Shown one piece after another: positions 12,937-17,023 of a DNA stretch of 17,023 nucleotides. The notes beneath the pieces were generated by a model. It worked only from the letters and a program-made list of their open reading frames with translations, was not told the DNA's origin and did no database searches. Position 1 is the stretch's first letter, and every line of letters begins with the position of its first letter. The DNA lies in assembly GCA_030041195.1 (NCBI GenBank), contig JASHOI010000678.1:1-17023 (forward strand), given 5' to 3'. A program made the translations under genes and the position numbers. Source of the DNA: Streptosporangiaceae bacterium. Its GTDB lineage: Bacteria; Actinomycetota; Actinomycetes; Streptosporangiales; Streptosporangiaceae.

Positions 12937-14615
12937 TCTCTCTTCCCCAGGTCGGATGCCATAACGGGCGCACCGGGTGCACCGGGCGCAGCGGCCGGGC
13001 TGGCCTGCGGTGCCGGCTGGGCTGCCGCCCCGCCCGCCTCGGCCGCCCCGCCCGCCTCGGCCGCCACGCCCGCCTCGGCCGGCGTGCCGGCCCGGCGCGG
13101 CAGGAAGGCCAGCGCGAGCAGGGCCGCGGCCAGCGCGATGCCAGCGCAGCACCACAGCATCACGTCCAGGCCATGCACGAACGCGACGTCGACGATGTGC
13201 AGCAGCGAGGCCGAGCCCAGCCCGCGGGCCACCTCGACGCCGCCGGAGATCCCGGACCGCACCGCGCCCGCCGCTGTGGCCGGCAGCCCGGTCACGTCCA
13301 GCCTCGACTGGTACGCGTTGCTGAGCACCGTGCCCAGAATGGCCGCGCCCAGCGTGGCGCCGACCTGCCGGAACGCGGTGATCACGGCCGATCCGGCGCC
13401 GCTGCGCTCGGCCGACAGGGCGCCGAGTGCAGCATTCATCGCCGACGGCATGGCCAGGCCGAGCCCGGTGCCCGCCACGGCGAACCATGCGGCGCCGTAG
13501 CCGGTGCCGCTGCTGATGCTGGTGAAGGCGCCCGCGACCAGCGCCGCCGCCATCACCGCGAACCCGGCCGAGACCAGCGCCTTGGCGCCAACCCGCGGCG
13601 CGCCGGGGCTGCCGTCGGCGGTCTTGACCGGGGTTTGCAGGCGGGTGCCCGCGACCATGCCGAGCACCATCCCGCCGATGATCGGCAGCAGCCGTACCCC
13701 GGCGCCGAGTGAGTCGAGCCCCCGGACGTCGCGGAAGTACAGCGGCATCGCGAACAAGATCCCGAACAGCGCGAACGACACCAGCGTGGACAGGATCGTG
13801 CCCCAGGTGAAGCCCCTCGACTCGAACAGCGAGAGCTGGACCAGCGGCTGCCCGCCGGGCTGCCGGGACACCCGGCGCTCCCAGGCCACGAACGCGGCCA
13901 GCACCACGGCCCCGGCCACCATCGTCGCCAGCGCGGTCGCGTCGCTCCAGCCGGCCTCCCCGGCCTTGATGAACCCGTAGACCAGCGCGACCAGCCCGAC
14001 GCTCGACACGACGACGCCGACCAGGTCGAGCCGGGGCCGGTGCTCACTGCGCGACTCCGGCATCAGCAGGGCCACGGCGATCAGCGCGAGCGCGATCACC
14101 GGCACGTTGATCAGGAACACCGAGCCCCACCAGAAGTTGTCCAGCAGCCAGCCGCCGAGGATTGGGCCCAGCGGGTAGCCGATGAACACGGCGGCCATCA
14201 CGACCGCGATCGCCTTCTGCCGCTCCTCCGGAGCGAACAGTACCGGGATCACCGCGAGCGACAGCGGCAGGATCACGGCGGCGCCGAGGCCGAGCACGGC
14301 GCGGGCGGCAACAAGCTCGCCCGACGAATGCGAATACGCGCAGGCCAGCGACGCCAGGCCGAACAGCACCAGGGCCGGGACCAGGATCTTCTTGCGGCCG
14401 AATCGGTCGCCGAGCAGCCCGGCGGGCAGCAGCGCCGCGGCGAGGACCAGGCTGTATGCGTCCACGAACCACTGCAGGTCGCTAGTTGACGCGTGCAGGT
14501 CCGTCCCGAGTGTGGGCAGGGCCAGGTTGAGCACGGTCAGGTCGAGGCCTACGACCAGCACGCTGAGCGCGAGCGCGCCAAGCGCCCACCAGCGGCGCCG
14601 CTCCGAGTTCTTCAT
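12933..14615 (-). CDS. DHA2-family (EmrB/QacA-type) MFS efflux transporter
   Basis: 560 residues from ATG 14615, with about 14 transmembrane helices. MFS motif A is seen as GLLGDRFGRKKIL after helix 2. VVGLDLTVLNLALPTL in helix 1 and the GPILGGWLLDNFWWGSVFLINVP stretch of motif C mark the DHA2 drug:H+ antiporters. Substrate unknown. ATG 14615 has AGGTGG 5 nt upstream. ATG 14642 lies 9 codons earlier, almost at the predicted TSS, and could be a leaderless start. The last 50 residues are an Ala/Gly/Pro-rich cytoplasmic tail built on a 6-residue repeat. TetR follows with a 4-nt overlap. Confidence 0.9.
   Translation of the reverse strand: MKNSERRRWWALGALALSVLVVGLDLTVLNLALPTLGTDLHASTSDLQWFVDAYSLVLAAALLPAGLLGDRFGRKKILVPALVLFGLASLACAYSHSSGELVAARAVLGLGAAVILPLSLAVIPVLFAPEERQKAIAVVMAAVFIGYPLGPILGGWLLDNFWWGSVFLINVPVIALALIAVALLMPESRSEHRPRLDLVGVVVSSVGLVALVYGFIKAGEAGWSDATALATMVAGAVVLAAFVAWERRVSRQPGGQPLVQLSLFESRGFTWGTILSTLVSFALFGILFAMPLYFRDVRGLDSLGAGVRLLPIIGGMVLGMVAGTRLQTPVKTADGSPGAPRVGAKALVSAGFAVMAAALVAGAFTSISSGTGYGAAWFAVAGTGLGLAMPSAMNAALGALSAERSGAGSAVITAFRQVGATLGAAILGTVLSNAYQSRLDVTGLPATAAGAVRSGISGGVEVARGLGSASLLHIVDVAFVHGLDVMLWCCAGIALAAALLALAFLPRRAGTPAEAGVAAEAGGAAEAGGAAAQPAPQASPAAAPGAPGAPVMASDLGKRE
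13033..13086 (-). repeat. 18-bp tandem repeat in the transporter C-terminus
   Basis: Three in-frame 18-bp units start at 13033, 13051 and 13069 (CCCGCCTCGGCCGCCCCG and close variants). They encode AEAGGA/AEAGVA hexapeptides after the last membrane helix, a probable disordered cytoplasmic tail whose length may vary between strains. Confidence 0.7.
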
Positions 14616-14651
14616 GGCACCCACCTTCTTCCGGTAGTCCATCTGAAGTAG

Positions 14652-14681
14652 ACGTTACAAGTTTTTGAGAGTCACTGTCAA
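14652..14681 (-). promoter_or_regulatory. Efflux operon promoter with TetR operator
   Basis: Minus strand: a consensus TTGACA (14681-14676), then TAACGT (14657-14652, 18-nt spacer) or TGTAAC (14659-14654, 16 nt). The TSS would be near 14645. TTGAGAGTCACTGTCAA (14665-14681) is a 17-bp near-perfect palindrome centred at 14673, with 7 of 8 positions matching. It contains the -35 hexamer, which is where a TetR dimer would block polymerase. Confidence 0.68.
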
Positions 14682-14710
14682 TACGTTGTGGATCGCAGGT
14701 TTCGCGCGGC

Positions 14711-14790
14711 GGTGGCGGGGGCGGTTCCGCGGTGGCGGGGCGCGTTTCGCGGTGGCGGGGCGCGTTTCGCGGTGGCGGGACCGCGGCTTC
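14711..14790 (+). repeat. 20-bp tandem repeat, four copies
   Basis: Units begin at 14711, 14731, 14751 and 14771; copies 2 and 3 are identical (GGTGGCGGGGCGCGTTTCGC), and 1 and 4 diverge at their ends. The block lies in the 376-bp space between the efflux operon and the second stress-protein gene, outside both promoters. Downstream to 14870 the DNA stays G/T-rich with short GCGCGGTC repeats. Spacer-free repeats of this size are not a CRISPR. Confidence 0.75.
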
Positions 14791-14882
14791 GCGCGGTCGC
14801 GCGGTCGCGGGGTGCGTTTGGTGTGGTGGGCGAGGGGCGTGTTTCGGGTGCGCCGGGACCGCGTTTGGGTCTCGCATGGACG

Positions 14883-14905
14883 CCGTTTTGATCTCGCCAG
14901 AACGG
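14883..14905 (+). other. Possible leader hairpin
   Basis: CCGTTTTG (14883-14890) and CAGAACGG (14898-14905) can form an 8-bp RNA stem (one G-U pair) with a 7-nt loop. It lies about 90 nt upstream of the stress-protein start. Role unknown. Confidence 0.3.
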
Positions 14906-14968
14906 TGTTTGCGCGGCGTGAGTCTGGCTCTCCTTTCGGGCCGCAGAGGGCTACCTTGGAGTAGACAA

Positions 14969-14984
14969 TTCCTTCTGGAAGGAG
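14969..14984 (+). promoter_or_regulatory. Hairpin that covers the Shine-Dalgarno of the second stress-protein gene
   Basis: TTCCTT (14969-14974), loop CTGG, then AAGGAG (14979-14984). The right arm is the ribosome binding site itself, 7 nt before GTG 14992. In RNA the stem has five Watson-Crick pairs and one G-U pair, so it is weak enough to melt on warming or when ribosomes bind. Confidence 0.4.
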
Positions 14985-14991
14985 CAGTACC

Positions 14992-15516
14992 GTGTCCGGC
15001 GTACGTCGGATCATCGTCGGCGTGAGCGGGTCACCGGGAAGCCTCCAGGCGCTCCGCCATGCTGCAGATCTCGCTCGCATGCACCAGGTACCGATCGTCC
15101 CGATCCTTGCCTGGATGCCTCCCGGCGGCGACCTGGCCGACCGCAGCCACCCATCGGCCTACCTGCGGGGCATCTGGCGGGACGCCGCCTGGCAGCGGCT
15201 GTGGGATGCCATCGATCTCGCGTTCGGCGGCATCCCCGAGGACCTGGCCATCGAGCCCGACGTGATCAGGGGCGACCCGGGGCATGTGCTCGTCGGTGTC
15301 GCGTGCCACCTGGATGACGTGCTGGTCATCGGCGCCGGGCGGCGGGGCACGGTCGCGCACGCCCTGTCCTGCCGGATCAGCCGCCACTGCCTGGCGCGCG
15401 CGGAATGCCCGGTGGTGGCCGTGCCGCCGCCCGCCCTGGCCCAGGTGAGCCACGGGCTGCGCGGCTGGGCGTTCCGCCATCGCGGGCTCAGCCCGGATCA
15501 CGCCGGGGCCGCATAG
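14992..15516 (+). CDS. Universal stress protein family, degenerate ATP motif
   Basis: 174 residues. RIIVGVSGSPGSLQALRHAADLA (6-28) and VLVIGAGRRGTVAHALSCRISRHCLARAECPVVAVP (110-145) show the UspA fold. In place of the closing G-S/T of the nucleotide loop the chain reads S-C (127-128), so ATP binding is doubtful; non-binding Usp paralogues exist. The central part has an actinobacterial-style Trp/Pro-rich insertion (AWMPPGGDL). GTG 14992 is set by AAGGAG. No membrane segment or signal peptide is present. The VOC gene follows after 39 nt on the same strand and may be co-transcribed. Confidence 0.82.
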   Translation: MSGVRRIIVGVSGSPGSLQALRHAADLARMHQVPIVPILAWMPPGGDLADRSHPSAYLRGIWRDAAWQRLWDAIDLAFGGIPEDLAIEPDVIRGDPGHVLVGVACHLDDVLVIGAGRRGTVAHALSCRISRHCLARAECPVVAVPPPALAQVSHGLRGWAFRHRGLSPDHAGAA

Positions 15517-15555
15517 TCATACTGGTGCTGTGACGACCATCTAGGGAGGCGGGTC

Positions 15556-16077
15556 ATGCCACAGCCGACGGGTGCCGAGCTTGAGCGAGTGCGGGCGCGC
15601 AGGCAGGAACTGCGCGAGCGGTACCTGCACCCGCTCGGCGACCGGCCGCCGACCACCGTGCAGGGCGTTCACCACCTGGCCCTGATCTGCCGGGACGCCG
15701 AGGAGACCATCGAGTTCTACCAGGAGTTTCTCGGCTTCCCGCTGGTGGAACTCGTGGAGAACCGCGACTACGCGGGCTCGAACCACTTCTTCTTCGACAT
15801 CGGGGACCACAACCTGCTCGGGTTCTTCGACTTCCCCGGATACGAGCTGCCGCCGTTCATGGAGACGATCGGTGCGGTGCAGCACCTGGCGATCTCGATT
15901 TCGGCGGACCAGTTCGACGCGGCGAAGAAGAAGCTGGACCAGGCCGGGGTGGACTACCTGGGCCCGGACCGGGGCGCGGACGACAGCATGTACTTCCGCG
16001 ACCCGAACGGCGTTGGGCTCGAGCTGTACCGGGAGAAGCTCGGCGTGTTCGAGGGCCAGCCGCTGCTGAACTACTGA
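15556..16077 (+). CDS. VOC-superfamily (glyoxalase/bleomycin-resistance fold) protein
   Basis: 173 residues. A charged helical N-terminus (1-33) precedes two beta-alpha-beta-beta-beta modules. The first begins GVHHLALICRDAEETIEFYQEFLGF (38-62), the second VQHLAISISADQFDAAKKKL (108-127), and the fold ends RDPNGVGLELYRE (148-160). Candidate metal ligands are H40, H110 and E156, as in metal-binding VOC enzymes (glyoxalase I, dioxygenases, fosfomycin-type transferases). The reaction cannot be assigned. ATG 15556 has GGGAGG 6 nt upstream. It converges on DUF3052 with a 6-nt gap. Confidence 0.87.
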   Translation: MPQPTGAELERVRARRQELRERYLHPLGDRPPTTVQGVHHLALICRDAEETIEFYQEFLGFPLVELVENRDYAGSNHFFFDIGDHNLLGFFDFPGYELPPFMETIGAVQHLAISISADQFDAAKKKLDQAGVDYLGPDRGADDSMYFRDPNGVGLELYREKLGVFEGQPLLNY

Positions 16078-16083
16078 GCAGCC

Positions 16084-16503
16084 CTAGCGGTTCTCCCGCC
16101 TGATCACCAGCCGGAGCGCCGACCAGGTCTCGTCGATCGCGCAGACCTTGTTGTCGACCAGGCCGGTGGGCAGCGCGACCTCGCGCACCACGTTGTCGCT
16201 CATGTCGGTGGGGAGCTTCGCCGCCTTCTTCGGCCAGGCGACCCACAGGCCGCAGGCCGGCGCCATCCGGTCACGCAGCCTGCCGATCTCGGCCTCGAGC
16301 TCGGCGCGCCAGGACACGAACACGACGATCACGTCGAACAGCGTGTCGCCGTCCAGATCCGTGTGCAGCTGGACCACGCTGGGCACCTCGCCGAGCAGGT
16401 CTTCCAGCCACTCCGGCGCTCCGATCAGCGCGACCTCGTCGCCCTCCCCGATGCCGAGCTTCTCCGGCAGCGGGGTTCCCGAGTACCCCGCAGGCTGGCT
16501 CAT
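16084..16503 (-). CDS. DUF3052 family protein
   Basis: 139 residues, recognised by the family's strongly conserved blocks: SGTPLPEKLGI (8-18), VALIGAP (24-30), WVAWPKKAAKLPTDMSDNVVREVAL (87-111) and GLVDNKVCAIDETWSALRLVIRR (114-136). The family is widespread in Actinomycetota, and its function is not established as far as I know. No membrane segment, Cys cluster or DNA-binding motif is seen. ATG 16503 gives the family N-terminus. GGAAGGGGG lies about 11 nt upstream, rather far for a ribosome binding site. The gene is divergent from the ATPase regulator. Confidence 0.88.
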   Translation of the reverse strand: MSQPAGYSGTPLPEKLGIGEGDEVALIGAPEWLEDLLGEVPSVVQLHTDLDGDTLFDVIVVFVSWRAELEAEIGRLRDRMAPACGLWVAWPKKAAKLPTDMSDNVVREVALPTGLVDNKVCAIDETWSALRLVIRRENR

Positions 16504-16673
16504 CGCCGCTCGGCCCCCTTCCTGGTAACAGCCCAGAACGCCAGCTTGTCACTCTCTTGTAACACCCGTGCGGCACAACTGCAGCATGCTGCCCGCCGGT
16601 AGCCGTCTCGCCGACGAACCGCCAGGCTCCCCGGATCGTGTCACAAGCACCGGCACAGCAACGGAGGAACCCA
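16504..16673. promoter_or_regulatory. Divergent intergenic region with repeated TTGTnAC and a 12-bp palindrome
   Basis: TTGTCAC (16546-16552) and TTGTAAC (16557-16563) are spaced by 11 bp, one helical turn. Related copies on the other strand are at 16639-16645 (GTCACAA) and 16524-16529 (GTAACA). GCAGCATGCTGC (16581-16592) is a perfect palindrome. No promoter can be placed with confidence for either flanking gene. Confidence 0.4.
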
Positions 16674-17023
16674 GTGACCTTCCCCCTCAGCGACGCGATC
16701 GATGCCGGCCCCGATCCGGACGAGCCGGCCTGGCTCGGCGGCTGTGCCGGCTGGCCCGATGACCTGGCGGGCTGGCGGGATCCCGGACCGGTGTTCGCCG
16801 GCCGCGCCCGCGAACTCGGCCGGCTGGCCGGCCTGCTGGCCGACGCCATCGCCGGCACACCGCGGACAGCGATCGTCGAAGCCGAGGCCGGCCTCGGCAA
16901 GTCGTCCCTGATCGCCGAGTTCCTTGCCCGGCACCCGGACCTGCCGGCGCTCGCGGCGAGCGGCGAGGCCTCCGAGCAGGACCTGCCGTGGGGGATGGTC
17001 CGCCAGCTGGCCCGGCGGGCCGG
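16674..17023 (+). CDS. AAA_16-type ATPase, probably a LuxR/LAL regulator; C-terminus off window
   Basis: GTG 16674 follows GGAGG by 6 nt, and 116 codons run to the right edge without a stop. VFAGRARELGRLAGLLADA (40-58) and AIVEAEAGLGKSSLIAEF (66-83), followed by SGEASEQDLPWGMVRQLARRA, are the opening of the AAA_16/STAND ATPase domain that heads large LuxR-type (LAL) regulators. The Walker A region reads A70-E-A-G-L-G-K-S, with Ala in place of the first Gly. Residues 1-38 are an acidic, Gly/Trp/Pro-rich lead-in. Whether a LuxR HTH follows cannot be seen; a stand-alone ATPase or adenylate-cyclase fusion is possible. Confidence 0.72.
   Translation, partial: MTFPLSDAIDAGPDPDEPAWLGGCAGWPDDLAGWRDPGPVFAGRARELGRLAGLLADAIAGTPRTAIVEAEAGLGKSSLIAEFLARHPDLPALAASGEASEQDLPWGMVRQLARRA

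Noticed and set aside
12175..13500. Long plus-strand frame starting in the 17-bp inverted repeat
   Set aside because: It is antisense to TetR and the transporter; its residues are low-complexity and lack any motif.
14711..14790. CRISPR-like array
   Set aside because: The units abut without unique spacers and no cas gene is near.
14482..15080. Arg/Pro-rich minus-strand frames over the 20-bp repeats
   Set aside because: The repetitive Arg/Pro/His content comes from translating a G/C tandem repeat; they cross the efflux promoter and the next gene antisense.

Overview
This window is very GC-rich and reads as chromosomal DNA of a filamentous-type actinomycete (Actinomycetota). The Streptosporangiales or a neighbouring order is my guess from protein style only. 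Supporting signs are GTG starts, many genes with short or no leaders, two universal stress proteins, a DUF3052 protein, a DHA2 efflux pump with a TetR regulator, and a LuxR/LAL-type ATPase. I see no tRNA, rRNA, CRISPR array, transposase or phage gene. About twenty genes are supported; two run off the edges.

Left part (1-5262), all on the minus strand: a truncated acyl/acetyl-CoA ligase start; an Erm/KsgA-type rRNA adenine methyltransferase whose start lies inside an out-of-frame leader ORF with a better ribosome binding site; a two-gene cassette of a ribbon-helix-helix protein and a fusion of a degenerate Fic/Doc-like domain to a ClpC-type N-terminal (Clp_N) domain; a small membrane protein; a small HTH protein with a 40-bp dyad over its own promoter; and a bacterial animal-type haem peroxidase. 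The RHH/Doc-ClpN cassette has toxin-antitoxin architecture (GTGA overlap, palindrome on the -10) but appears to have lost the Fic catalytic motif. It is the best candidate here for an undescribed system.

Middle (5263-12321): a 560-bp non-coding stretch holds a 12-13 codon ORF with a strong Shine-Dalgarno, 14-bp tandem repeats, several inverted repeats and a MarR-like box on a promoter. It leads into a universal stress protein with a long charged N-terminal extension, followed by a DinG/XPD-type Fe-S helicase. Facing these are a GNAT acetyltransferase and an L-glyceraldehyde-3-phosphate reductase-like aldo/keto reductase. An enoyl-CoA isomerase diverges from the reductase and converges on a pirin. 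Upstream of pirin is an isolated perfect 17-bp inverted repeat (59 bp overall) that looks like a dispersed hairpin element.

Right part (12322-17023): an efflux pump and its TetR regulator form a minus-strand operon with ATGA coupling, and a 17-bp near-palindrome covers the -35. The divergent intergenic region carries a 20-bp tandem repeat. It leads to a second universal stress protein and a VOC/glyoxalase-fold protein. DUF3052 converges on the latter. At the right edge begins an AAA_16 ATPase/LuxR-type regulator, cut by the window.
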